60,000 nucleotides of DNA from Antedon mediterranea (Eukaryota > Echinodermata > Crinoidea > Comatulida > Antedonidae): contig NC_092679.1 in NCBI RefSeq assembly GCF_964355755.1, forward strand, positions 3,784,001 through 3,844,000. Direction: 5' to 3'. Under the pieces are notes generated by a model. That model saw only the letters and a program-made list of their open reading frames with translations, made no database searches and was not told the origin of the DNA. The position numbers and the translations under genes are program-made. This document shows positions 1 to 11,187 of the stretch, piece by piece (position 1 is the stretch's first letter; each line of letters starts with the position of its first letter).

Positions 1-3000
1 TTGACTGACTGACTTAGGCGATTGAATGACTGACTTAGGCGATTGACTGACTTAGGCGATTGACTGACTGACTTAGGCGATTGACTGACTGACTTAGGCA
101 ATTGACTGACTGACTTAGGCGATTGACTGACTGACTTAGGCGATTGACTGACTTAGGCGATTGACTGACTGACTTAGGCGACTGACTGACTTAGGAAATT
201 GACTAACTTAGGCGATTGACTGACTTAGACGATTGACTGACTGACTTAGGCGACTGACTGACTTAGGCGATTGACTTACTGACTGACTTAGGCGATTAAC
301 TGACTTAGGCGATTGACTGATTGACTGACTTAGGCGATTGACTTACTGACTTAGGCGATTGACTGACTGACTGACTTAGGCGATTGACTGACTGACTTAG
401 GCGACTGACTGACTTAGGCGATTGACTTACTGACTGACTTAGGCGATTAACTGACTTAGGCGATTGACTGATTGACTGACTTAGGCGATTGACTTACTGA
501 CTTAGGCGATTGACTGACTGACTGACTTAGGCGATTGATTGACTGACTGACTGCCTGACTGACTTAGGCGATTGATTGGCTGACTGACTGACTGAGGCGA
601 TTGACTGACTGACTTAGGTGATTGACTGACTGACATAGGCGATTGACTGACTGACATAGGCGATTGACTGACTCACTTAGGTGATTGATTGACTGACTTA
701 GGCGATTGACTGACTGACTTAGGCGATTGACTGACTGACTTAGGCGATTGACTGACTCACTTAGGTGATTGATTGACTGTCTTAGGCGATTGACTGACTG
801 ACATAGGCGATTGACTGACTCACTTAGGTGATTGATTGACTGTCTTAGGCGATTGACTGACTGACTTAGGCGATTGACTGACTGACTTAGGCGATTGACT
901 AACTGACTTAGGCGATTGACTAACTGACTTAGGCGATTGACTGACTGACTTAGGCGATTGACTGACTGACTTAGGCAATTGACTGACTGACTTAGGCGAT
1001 TGACTGACTGACTTAGGCGATTGACTGACTTAGGCGATTGACTGACTTAGGCGATTGACTGACTGACTTAGGCGATTGACTGACTGACTTAGGCGATTGA
1101 CTGACTGACTTAGGCGATTGACTGACTGACTTAGGCAATTGACTGACTGACTTAGGCGATTGACTGACTGACTTAGGCGATTGACTGACTTAGGCAATTG
1201 ACTGACTCAGGCGATTGACTGACTGACTTAGGCGACTGACTGACTTATGCGATTGACTAACTTAGGCGATTTACTGACTTAGGCGATTGACTGACTGACT
1301 TAGGCGACTGACTGACTTAGGCGATTGACTTACTGACTGACTTAGGCGATTAACTGACTTAGGTGATTGACTGATTGACTGACTTAGGCGATTGACTTAC
1401 TGACTTAGGCGATTGACTGACTGACTGACTTAGGCGATTGATTGACTGACTGACTGACTGACTTAGGCGATTGATTGACTGACTGACTGACTGAGGCGAT
1501 TGACTGACTGACTTAGGTGATTGACTGACTGACATAGGCAATTGACTGACTGACTTAGGCGATTAACTGACTGACTTAGGCGATTGACTGACTGACTTAG
1601 GCGATTGATTGACTGACTGACTTCGGCGATTGACTGACTGACTTAGGCGATTCACTGATTGACTTAGGCTATTGACTGACTGACTTAGGCGATTGACTGA
1701 CTGACTTAGGCGATTGACTAACTGACTGAGGCGATTGACTGACTTAGGTGATTGACTGACTGACATAGGCAATTGACTGACTGACATAGGCGATTGACTG
1801 ACTCACTTAGGTGATTGATTGACTGTCTTAGGCGATTGACTGACTGACTTAGGCGATTGACTGACTGACTTAGGCGATTGACTGACTTAGGCGATTGACT
1901 AACTGACTTAGGCGATTGACTGACTGACTTAGGCGATTGATTGACTGACTGACTTCGGCGATTGACTGACTGACTTAGGCGATTCACTGATTGACTTAGG
2001 CGATTGACTGACTGACTTAGGCGATTGACTGACTGACTTAGGCGATTGACTGACTGACTGAGGCGATTGACTGACTTAGGTGATTGACTGACTGACATAG
2101 GCAATTGATTGACTGTCTTAGGCGATTGACTGACTGACTTAGGCGATTGACTGACTGACTTAGGCGATTGACTGACTTAGGCGATTGACTAACTGACTTA
2201 GGCGATTGACTGACTGACTTAGGCGATTGATTGACTGACTGACTTCGGCGATTGACTGACTGACTTAGGCGATTCACTGATTGACTTAGGCGATTGACTG
2301 ACTGACTTAGGCGATTGACTGACTGACTTAGGCGATTGACTGACTTAGGCGATTGACTGACTTAGGCGATTGACTGAGTGACTTAGGCGACTGACTGACT
2401 TAGGCGATTGACTGACTGACTTAGGCGATTGACTGACTGACTTAGGCAATTGACTGACTGACTTAGGCGATTGACTGACTGACTTAGGCGATTGACTGAC
2501 TTAGGCGATTGACTGACTGACTTAGGCGACTGACTGACTTAGGAAATTGACTAACTTAGGCGATTGACTGACTTAGGCGATTGACTGACTGACTTAGGCG
2601 ACTGACTGACTTAGGCGATTGACTTACTGACTGACTTAGGCGATTAACTGACTTAGGCGATTGACTGATTGACTGACTTAGTCGATTGACTTACTGACTT
2701 AGGCGATTGACTGACTGACTTAGGCGACTGACTGACTTAGGCGATTGACTAACTTAGGCGATTGACTGACTTAGGCGATTGACTGACTGACTTAGGCGAC
2801 TGACTGACTTAGGCGATTGACTTACTGACTGACTGAGGCGATTAACTGACTTAGGCGATTGACTGATTGATTGACTTAGGCGATTGACTTACTGACTTAG
2901 GCGATTGACTGACTGACTGACTTAGGCGATTGATTGACTGACTGACTGACTTAGGCGATTGATTGACTGACTGACTTAGGCGATTGACGGACTGACTGAC

Positions 3001-3265
3001 TTAGGCGATTGACTGACTTACTGACTTAGCCGATTGACTGACTGACTTAGGCGATTGATTGACTGACTAAGCCGATTGATTGACTGACTGACTTAGGCAA
3101 TTGACTGACTGACTTAGGCGATTGACTGACTGACTTAGGCGATTGACTGACTGACTTAGGCGATTGACTGACTGACTTAGGCGATTGAATGACTGACTTA
3201 GGCAATTGACTGACTGACTTAGGCGATTGACTGACTGACTTAGGCGATAGACTGACTTAGGCGGT
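1..3265. repeat. 21-bp minisatellite array
   Basis: Tandem copies of GCGATTGACTGACTGACTTAG (21 bp; core GATTGACTGACTGACTTAGG), beginning before the window. Units vary in length in 4-bp steps (17, 21, 25 bp) by losing or gaining GACT, so a GACT microsatellite slips inside a larger unit. Variants with CAATT, ATAGG or GGTGATT recur in blocks, which points to higher-order duplication. Open frames here reading SVSQSPK or SVNRLSQ on the minus strand are artefacts of the 21-bp period. Confidence 0.97.
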
Positions 3266-4160
3266 ATGACATAGTCTAGGCTAGGCGTGTCTATAGGGGG
3301 TGGTATGACTTACGCTAGGCTAGGCGTGTCTATAGGGGGCGGTATGACTTAAAGGGTCGAAAAATGGCAATTTTTCGAAAATTAGCAAAATTTCGACCTT
3401 TTTATTTTCCGATAAATAATAAATAGTTACTATTGTAACTATTTATGTCAAAAAATAAAAGGGTCGAAAAATGGCAATTTTTCGAAAATTTCCCTGTACT
3501 ATAGTACAGGAATTTTTTGATTGACTGACTTAGGCGATTGACTTACTGACTTAGGCGATTGACTGACTGACTGACTTAGGCGATTGATTGACTGACTGAC
3601 TGACTTAGGCGATTGATTGACTGACTGACTTAGGCGATTGACGGACTGACTGACTTAGGCGATTGACTGACTTACTGACTTAGCCGATTGACTGACTGAC
3701 TTAGGCGATTGATTGACTGACTAAGCCGATTGATTGACTGACTGACTTAGGCAATTGACTGACTGACTTAGGCGATTGACTGACTGACTTAGGCGATTAA
3801 CTGACTGACTTAGGCGATTGACTGACTGACTTAGGCGATTGAATGACTGACTTAGGCAATTGACTGACTGACTTAGGCGATTGACTGACTGACTTAGGCG
3901 ATAGACTGACTTAGGCGGTATGACATAGTCTAGGCTAGGCGTGTCTATAGGGGGTGGTATGACTTACGCTAGGCTAGGCGTGTCTATAGGGGGCGGTATG
4001 ACTTAAAGGGTCGAAAAATGGCAATTTTTCGAAAATTAGCAAAATTTCGACCTTTTTATTTTCCGATAAATAATAAATAGTAACTATTTATGTCAAAAAA
4101 TAAAAGGGTCGAAAAATGGCAATTTTTCGAAAATTTCCCTGTACTATAGTACAGGAATTT
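2866..4160. repeat. Tandem duplication of a 654-bp block
   Basis: The block at about 2,866-3,519 is repeated at 3,520-4,160. Landmarks such as GATTGACGG (2,982 and 3,636) and AAAGGGTCGAAAA (3,351 and 4,005) are exactly 654 bp apart. Both copies carry the same unusual minisatellite variants, the CTAGGCTAGGCGTGTCTATA doublet and the palindromic tail. The second copy lacks 9 bp in the TTACTATTG stretch. Near identity suggests a recent event. Confidence 0.9.
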
Positions 4161-4265
4161 TTTGAAAAAATAGCCAAATTTCGACCTTTTTATTTCCGAT
4201 AACACTGGTTACTATAGCATAATTGACATGCGCAAGAACCCAATATTTGCCTCTGCGCATTTTTA
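3350..4265. repeat. Palindromic GGTCGAAAAAT / TTTCGACC repeats
   Basis: Repeated segments start GGGTCGAAAAATGGC and end AATTTCGACC, around a central palindrome CCTGTACTATAGTACAGG. They occur twice inside the 654-bp duplication and again from 6,480. They alternate with a 72-bp hairpin whose left half is seen at 4,208-4,260, where the Helentron-like element is inserted. Confidence 0.7.
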
Positions 4266-6460
4266 TTGGTTATCCGCAACGAAGTTGCAGGATAACCTCT
4301 TGTGATTGTACGAAATCATCATCATCATCATCTTTTTCTTAATCTTCTTTCTTTCTGTATGATTTTTGTGTAACGCTTTTCTCTAAAACTTGCAAACATA
4401 ACATTTTGTTAACTATGTTAACATTTTGACATTTATGTAACGTCGTCAAGCGAAGCTTTTCATGATGTTTACAATTGCGCAACGTGACGTACTCGCGATT
4501 TAACGATTTTCTCGTATTTAACATATGTCGAAAACCAAATAACATTTTAAAGTGAAACTTTGCAAAGTTTAATTTATATCATGCGCTAACTTTCTGTTGA
4601 AAAAAAATTGCGTGTTTTACACAAAGTTACGCGCGCACGCGCATTTAAAATTTCAAAATGCGCAAAATTAATTTTTAATCAACTTTCTACGCGTTTCATG
4701 TCGTTTTAAGCATGTCAAAAATTCCCACGCGTGCGCACATTTTTACGTGTGCGGTGCGCACGTAGCATTGAAAACGTATTTTTTTTCGCGTGATTTATGT
4801 TTTTCCAGCCTTTTCTAGTAATTTTACCAAATTTTTAACAATTTCGACTTAAAGATACGTCATACGAGCACGTCGAATTGGACAATTTGCGCACGTTTTT
4901 TATAAAAAGGTTAAAAAATTCGTTTAAAATATGCCTTTTTCACGCTGCTGCTCTAGCCCGCTACGTCCCATTAGGACTACTCAATCAGAAGCTAAAGCAA
5001 GCAGCAGTTATAGTTCTAAGGACAGACAGTTTTGTGAAAATGGAAACTCCACTATGATTGATTGATTCCAGCTGCTACAGTGGACCATAAAAACGGCTGG
5101 GAAAGAGTCTATTAGGACATGTCATGCTAAAATTACAAATCCCTATATTCACTGTCAGTGTCAGATATTCATTGAATTATTATCGAAACAGTCAATTAAA
5201 GTTTGTGTTTGTAATAGGATACTTCACAATTGAAATATCTAGGGTGATGAAGTGACCCCCGGAGATTTGACCTTAGCAATAAAATTAACTAAAGTGACAG
5301 AAATTGAGTATTCACTTCTGTAACAAAAAAGTAATATTTATTCACATATAAAAAATGAAAAGAAACCCAAAAACCATTGTCTGACAGACAATTTAAGTAT
5401 TTGTTGCTTTAAATTACATTTTTTCAGGTAAAATAACTATCTATTATGTGACAATAAAATGACACATTCAAAAACATTTGAAATAAAAAATATTTTTCAA
5501 TAAGCGAGCAGCGTTTTTTGTAAGAAATATTTCTTGTTTAAACAGTCGTAATTTCTAAACTAGACGGTCAAATTTTTGTGGATGACATTTTCTAGAAGTA
5601 GATGAGTTGTAGATATCGGATCAGGTATTAATATGGCTAACCGGACATTGTGACGTCATCGTATGGCCACGCGAATATAAAATTTAGGATTTTTGTATCT
5701 TTCGTCATAGCTCATCACATTGAATAGAGCGCATCTCCACTTATCCGTTTTCTATTTTCACCCCGATTTTGATATTGTCTAGGTCAATCTACTATCTTTC
5801 GCATGAGTTAAAAATATTTTAATTTTTTTGACGTCATCATGCCTAAAAATTTAAATCATGTGTGGCATCAATTTCATCTTTACAGTAAATTTTAATCTGT
5901 TATAGCTCGTAAGAATAAAATGTGATAATCACGATTAAAACTTTTTCTGGAAGCTATTGGATTGTAGATACGAAATTATGTAAAAATGTTGCCAATCGGA
6001 TGTTGTGACGTCATCATATGGCCAGTTAAATAAAAAAGGTCGTATTTTCATCTTTTGCGTCATAATTCATTACATTTAAAAGAGCGCGCATCAATATTTC
6101 ACGTATTCAAATTTCTTCTACACGCTAATACGTTGTTGCTGAGATAATTTCCTTTCGGAATTGCTACCTTCGCGTTTCATTTTAAAACCGTCAACATGTT
6201 AAAAATTGCAATAAATAGCGGGTCCCGTAATTTCACTTATTCTACACTGTATGTGATATGGATACAGATTATACTGTGTATACTATATATGAATTTAAAT
6301 AATAAAATTCAGCAATAACAACATATCATATTCTTCAGTTCAGGTCATAATGCCAACGTGAACACTTCCTTTTGTCCTCAACCTATCCCCTTAATGTTAA
6401 TGTTGCACCACTTGCGCGGCGGATAACCAAACTCGTCAAAGTGACGAGTTACATGTCTAG
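4266..6460 (+). mobile_element. Non-autonomous Helentron-like (Helitron2/HINE type) element
   Basis: The left end TTGGTTATCCGC (4,266-4,277) has a perfect 12-bp inverted copy, GCGGATAACCAA, at 6,419-6,430, which lies inside rather than at the right end. It is followed by a 9-bp hairpin (AACTCGTCA, loop AAG, TGACGAGTT; 6,430-6,450) and, ten bases later, a terminal CTAG (6,457-6,460). Asymmetric inverted repeats plus a 3' hairpin and CTAG are the layout described for Helitron2/Helentron elements. The 72-bp hairpin repeat that flanks it is split between 4,265 and 6,461, with no long target duplication. No Rep or helicase frame exists (longest ORF 68 aa), so it is non-autonomous. A diverged internal duplication lies at about 5,630-5,750 and 5,990-6,110, each with GTGACGTCATC. 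Confidence 0.65.
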
Positions 6461-7135
6461 TTATGCTATAGTAACTATTTATTTCAAAAAATAAAAGGGT
6501 CGAAAAATGGTAATTTTTCAAAAAAATTCCTGTACTATAGTACAGGGATTTTTTCAAAAAATAGCAAAATTTCGACCTTTTTATTTTCCGATAAAACTGG
6601 TTACTATAGCATAATTGACATGCGCAGAACCCAATATTCGACTCTGCGCATGTTTATTATGCTATAGTAACTATTTATTTCAAAAAATGAAAGGGTCGAA
6701 AAATAGCCAAATTTCGAACTTTTTATTTTCTGATAAAACTGGTTACTATAGCATAATTGATATGCGCAGAACCCAATATTCGACTCTGCGCATGTTTATT
6801 ATGCTATAGTAACTATAGTAAATTTTGACCTTTTTATTTTCCGATAAAAATGGTCATTTTTCGAAAATTTTCCTGTACTATAATATTATATGCATATTTA
6901 AAAATGTCGATATTTGGCAAAATTTCAACCCTATTATTTTTCCACATAACTGGTTGTTATATTATAAATTGGCATGCGCAGACGCACGCAATGTGTTCTG
7001 CGCCTGTTACCTATTAAAAATGTCAATATTTGGCAATTTTTCCCCGTTTCCCTGTACTATTATTTGATTCTGCGCATGTTAATTATGATAACGTCAAAAA
7101 ATATAATAGTAGAAATATGGCAATTTTTTTGAAAA
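6461..7135. repeat. Array of 72-bp perfect-arm hairpins and GGTCGAAAA palindromes
   Basis: Two intact hairpins at 6,600-6,671 and 6,742-6,813 (142 bp apart) have outer arms GTTACTATAGCATAA and TTATGCTATAGTAAC and inner arms ATGCGCAGA and TCTGCGCAT around a short loop. Between and around them lie the GGTCGAAAAAT palindromes. The part after 6,830 is a more decayed copy. Small ORFs here (64 and 80 codons) read through repeat units and are not credible genes. Confidence 0.75.
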
Positions 7136-7691
7136 AATCATAAGGTTTGTTTTCCCATCAATTTTAATCAATGTATTATGCCACCAAAAAAACCCCCAAA
7201 ATTTCGGCCTATTTTTCACTTGGTACTACATCATAAGGTAACATAATACTTTTCCCAAAATAAATAATCTTGGCCCTACGAGACCATAATATATATATAT
7301 ATTTATATTTAAAAAAATAGCAATATTATCTGATAATTGAATTTTAGTAGTAAATACATATCTTGGGGGATACCATGCATTTGTGAACTAAAAATAATAC
7401 AGGGATTTCTGTATTTCTGTAAAACTTATTTACTAAATGAAAATGACAATGTCTTGGACTATTTTATTACAAATTCTTAAATGAAATATATCCAACAGGC
7501 CTGGTGGCTAGGTTAAACTACTGTACATCAATAAGATTATTGAAACTTCCTACTAGAATCCATGTGTTTTCTTACAATATCTTTACATTCATAATGAGTG
7601 CAGTAAATATTTTATTTACCTATTTACTTTGTTGGGCGATTATTTGAGATTTAGTGATAAATGTTGAAGCCTAGGCCATGCAGACAATTAT

Positions 7692-7874
7692 GGCCAATTT
7701 ATACAGACGAGCGGTAACGGTAATACAAATATAGAAGCTTATGTTATTCCTTATGACCACTTACACAACGCGCGGAGCGCACGTGCGGTTTCCGCTGAGG
7801 AAAGATACTGATTCTACGTGGGACAAGCTACGCGGTTTGCTGCTTACCGTTACCGCTTGTCTTGTAAATTGGCC
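7692..7874. mobile_element. 183-bp MITE with GGCCAATTTA ends
   Basis: Ends are a ~32-bp imperfect inverted repeat: GGCCAATTTATACAGACGAG on the left, and on the right the complement of GGCCAATTTACAAGACAAG. Both arms continue into CGGTAACGGTAA. The interior is unusually GC-rich for the region (GCGCGGAGCGCACGTGCGG). A 70-codon frame across it is not a gene. The target duplication is not clear. Confidence 0.75.
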
Positions 7875-8130
7875 TTTACTTTTTTTAAAATGTGCGATGG
7901 GGTTGAGTATCAGAATACAAGCACCTCAACAGCAGAATAATACCTACATTTGATTTATTGAAAATAGTTAATATTTATATAAAAAAAAAATCTGTTAGAG
8001 GAATAGAAACAATATAAAAACATATTTTCTAAGACAAATATTACATTTTAAAATAAATTAGTAAACCAGATTTGTGTGGGTATCGAGGTGTGGGATTTAT
8101 TGTTTTTATGTTAATATTAGTTTAAATCTT

Positions 8131-8221
8131 TTCTACACTATCAATGTGCCCATGTATACTACCATATTTGGGAATATCACTCTTTTTTTGTCAAACTAGT
8201 TTGATAGTGTAGACAGAGCTG
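8131..8221. mobile_element. MITE family A, truncated copy
   Basis: Ends TCTACACTATC and GATAGTGTAGACAGAGCT with interior ATGTGCCCAT and ACCATATTTGGG. The left interior is missing. Family A has the terminal repeat AAAGCTCTGTCTACACTATC and a hairpin-prone interior with ATGACATCAT and GTCCATAT. Confidence 0.7.
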
Positions 8222-9262
8222 CATTTAGCAGCACATTTATGTTTACTCATTGTTTTCGTGTAATTTAACGCGGCGTAAATTCTTTGTCTATGTTTTAAAG
8301 CAGCGGACAGGATTATAATCATCATTATAATATAAAAAATAAAACAGATACATATTGTGAAATATTAAATATGAATACTACCGTGACAGCCAATTCTCGG
8401 TACTGTATGTGAATTTGTCTAGTGTCATAGGTAAACTCTGTGATACAGTAGCACATGTGAGACATACACATCACATTTAAACATTTGCCTATAATACTGG
8501 ACAAATCTTTTCATATTATGTAGAGGATACAGTACTTAGAATCAGCTGACTATAATTATAACAATAGCCTTAATTAAATGTTGATACAATATCAGCAGTT
8601 ACTATGTATCGTATGAAGTATTATGCAAAATATTTAACAATAATAATGAGATATGTTTGATGATTCTATTAATAGATTCCTCATGATTTGCCAAGATAAA
8701 GTAATTCATAAACAATTTATAATATTTATTAATAAACAAACATAAGTGTTACAACAACACCAATGGCATATCCTTATGATTCACCTTTCCCCCTCAAAAA
8801 AAGTTAGCAAAAATAATTATGAAAATAAATATACATAATTTGTTTTTCACACTCAATAAAAACCCGCATGACCGAAATCTAGCAATAATTGTTTAAATCA
8901 GACATATGGTATTTATCATTTAGTAGACCCAGAATTGTCATTAAACCTCAGTTTTCTATAACGCAGTAAAATAGCAATAATCAGTGGGTTAGTATTGACA
9001 TTTATTTATTATGGGTGGAAAGAAACAACTGCAGATAGACAAATTGCAAGTTAATATAATATAGGTGGTAAATATGTTAACATATTGATATAGTTTCATA
9101 GATGGGAAAGTAATCAGTATAAAACATGCAGATTTTGAAACAATAAAGTTGTGAAAAAAATAATAAATACTAGACAAGGTGGCGTGTATACCAGATTTGT
9201 TGTTTGCGGCTAGTATAATGTTTAGTGTTGGTGGAAATAAAGAAAAGGAAAAAGAGAAAAAG

Positions 9263-9390
9263 AAGCTTGACCTATGTGACAACAAATGTGATGTGCCCAT
9301 ATATAGACATGATGATGTCATATCACCACCATATTTGGGAACTTTACACCTTTTTTGTCTAATAAGTTTGATAGTGTAGACAAAGCTTTA
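9263..9390. mobile_element. MITE family A copy
   Basis: Contains ATGTGATGTGCCCATATA, GATGATGTCATATCAC, ACCATATTTGGG and the right end GATAGTGTAGACAAAGCTTTA. The left terminal repeat is eroded. Confidence 0.75.
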
Positions 9391-10300
9391 CATTACTAAA
9401 TGTAAGATATTTTTTAAGCAATATTTTTTTATCCTAAATAATAATGGCATCTATTATCGTTTGAGAATTATTATAAAATATTTAATATGTATATGTTGTA
9501 ATTGTGTTGTTATAAGACTACTGTACTTTGTAATAATAAAGATTTTTTTATAGAAATTAATAATAGTAAAGATGGATAATGTACAGTATATTTTAACATG
9601 AAAATAAAATAGGTAAAAATAGTATGATTTGATTTAATTAACATTTATAGTCATCTATACGGCTAGCATTCTACAGTATGTTACCGCAAATGATTAAAAA
9701 GATGAATTTATTACCAAATATTGATGCAACAATTAACTACCTCCCCACCTCATTTGTTTTTATTGGAACATATCTTCCATGTTTGTTTCCTATGAACACA
9801 TACACATATATGCACACATGTCCTATGAATTAATGTCATATGAACATATATCAGGTATGGACATAAGCCCTATGAACATATGCATATGATCCAATGCTTA
9901 AAATGGTACACAGGTTTTCTATTCCACTCTTTCAAACTACACTAGATGCAGGTACATCATTTAACGACAAAAATAGAATTTTAATTTAATCCTTTTACAA
10001 TAACAATGTCATGTGGGGTAAATGTTTAAAAATCGTACACACAATAGAAAAAAAAATACAATCATTATAATAACAGAAAAGTGTTTTATATACATAGTTA
10101 GTTTTAACCTAAATAAATACATGTTTATCAATTCATTAGTTTTTCTTAAATTTCTTGTCTATTTTTATCTTACATTTTGTCAAACATTCTTCCCATTGTC
10201 TTGTATTCATGTTTTTTTTATACAAATAAAATCATTGAAACCTTTATACAATTCGTGCTTCCGCTTATCATCGTCGTCCAGGTCAAAGTTCACAGATTTG

Positions 10301-10591
10301 TTAAACCCATCCACCGGTTAATTTATGGAACAGTTCTTCGTTGAGAGTTTGATTCTGATCTTTAGATCGCATAGACAGAAAGATATAGCCACCAATAAAT
10401 TCATGGACTACTTTACAATCGGCAGACTGACTCTGAAAATGAATGTCTTCGTCTTCGGTTTGAATCGTAACCTCGCGCACTTCCCAGTTCACGTGCCATG
10501 CGGTCATCGTGCTATACCTCCAATTTTTTTGTGATTCACCAGTGTTAATGTCCATTCGGATTACACGGTTGTACGCTACTCCTAAAAGATC
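10301..10591 (-). CDS. FERMT: Kindlin coding exon 11 (residues 607-702 and stop, F3)
   Basis: Acceptor TTTTAACAG, stop TAA at 10,303-10,301. It encodes the phosphotyrosine-binding-like F3 subdomain: [38 protein letters not shown] and the C-terminus ending HKLTGGWV, as vertebrate kindlins end KLTSGWV. The pair that binds the integrin tail in kindlin-2 (Gln614-Trp615) is Ala637-Trp638 here (10,501-10,496). A minus-strand AATAAA lies at 9,764-9,759, about 540 bp past the stop, and is a possible polyadenylation signal. Confidence 0.97.
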   Translation of the reverse strand, partial: DLLGVAYNRVIRMDINTGESQKNWRYSTMTAWHVNWEVREVTIQTEDEDIHFQSQSADCKVVHEFIGGYIFLSMRSKDQNQTLNEELFHKLTGGWV

Positions 10592-10924
10592 CTGTTAAAA
10601 TATAAACAATTAAATCCATTAAAATTGCACAGACGGATAAAATAAGACAATTCCAGTGGCAGAAAATATCAGTGGAATACATAAATTTGACAAGACATAA
10701 ATGTTAATGAATTTTTAAAATAAATTATTTATACAACCAACTACACAATATATATTTTTTTGTTTGTATTTTAATAAACAAACATGAAATACTTTGTGAA
10801 CAATTTTATAAATATTGGTCTGATGAAGGGTATTGGTCTGATGAAGGGTATTATTGAATTTATAACATAAATCAAAGAACAACTCAATCAGGCACAAAAT
10901 TTAATAGACAATCATTAAACTTGC

Positions 10925-11071
10925 CTCTCGTTTGGAATTCCTAAAGCGCACCACAAAATAAGTGATTCCGTATTCCGGCAGTGCTTGCCAAGCCTTAATG
11001 TAGTTCCATCTGGCATCCATTAGTGACATCTCTCTTACGTTGGCATGCGCCTCCAGGATCCTTGTGGCAAT
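10925..11071 (-). CDS. FERMT: Kindlin coding exon 10 (residues 558-606, F2 end and F3 start; GC donor)
   Basis: Acceptor CCCAATAG. It encodes IATRILEAHANVREMSLMDA, WNYIKAWQALPEYGITYFVV and RFRNSKRE, the F2-F3 junction of kindlins. The only donor that keeps the reading frame is GAG|GCAAGT at 10,924-10,923, a GC-AG intron with an otherwise strong consensus. A GT at 10,920-10,919 would add five bases and break the frame into exon 11. Confidence 0.93.
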
Positions 11072-11187
11072 CTATTGGGATCAATCATGGACAATTTGTA
11101 TCACCATTGGGAGAATATCATATAATAGATAACCATAAAACTGTAATGTACAGTGTTTTAACCATATTGAAAACTATTACTGGGCAT

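Larger units (their letters stand above)
7141..10300. other. Gene-free 3' flank of FERMT
   Basis: AT-rich sequence without a credible gene. It contains three MITEs (7,692-7,874; 8,131-8,221; 9,263-9,390) and an ATATAT run near 7,290. The minus-strand AATAAA at 9,764-9,759 may mark the end of the FERMT transcript. Frames at 8,989-9,321 (minus) and 10,022-10,321 (plus) are AT-rich and show no similarity I recognise. Confidence 0.6.

Noticed and set aside
1359-2277. Four minus-strand frames with repeated SVSQSPK or SVNRLSQ
   Set aside because: They are the 21-bp minisatellite translated; a period divisible by three keeps frames open.
7741-7953. 70-codon plus-strand frame
   Set aside because: It spans the GC-rich MITE and its flank.
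10325-10534. 69-codon plus-strand frame over kindlin exon 11
   Set aside because: Antisense shadow of a strongly conserved exon.
10919-10925. GT at 10,920 as the exon 10 donor
   Set aside because: It would add five bases and shift the frame of the well-conserved exon 11.
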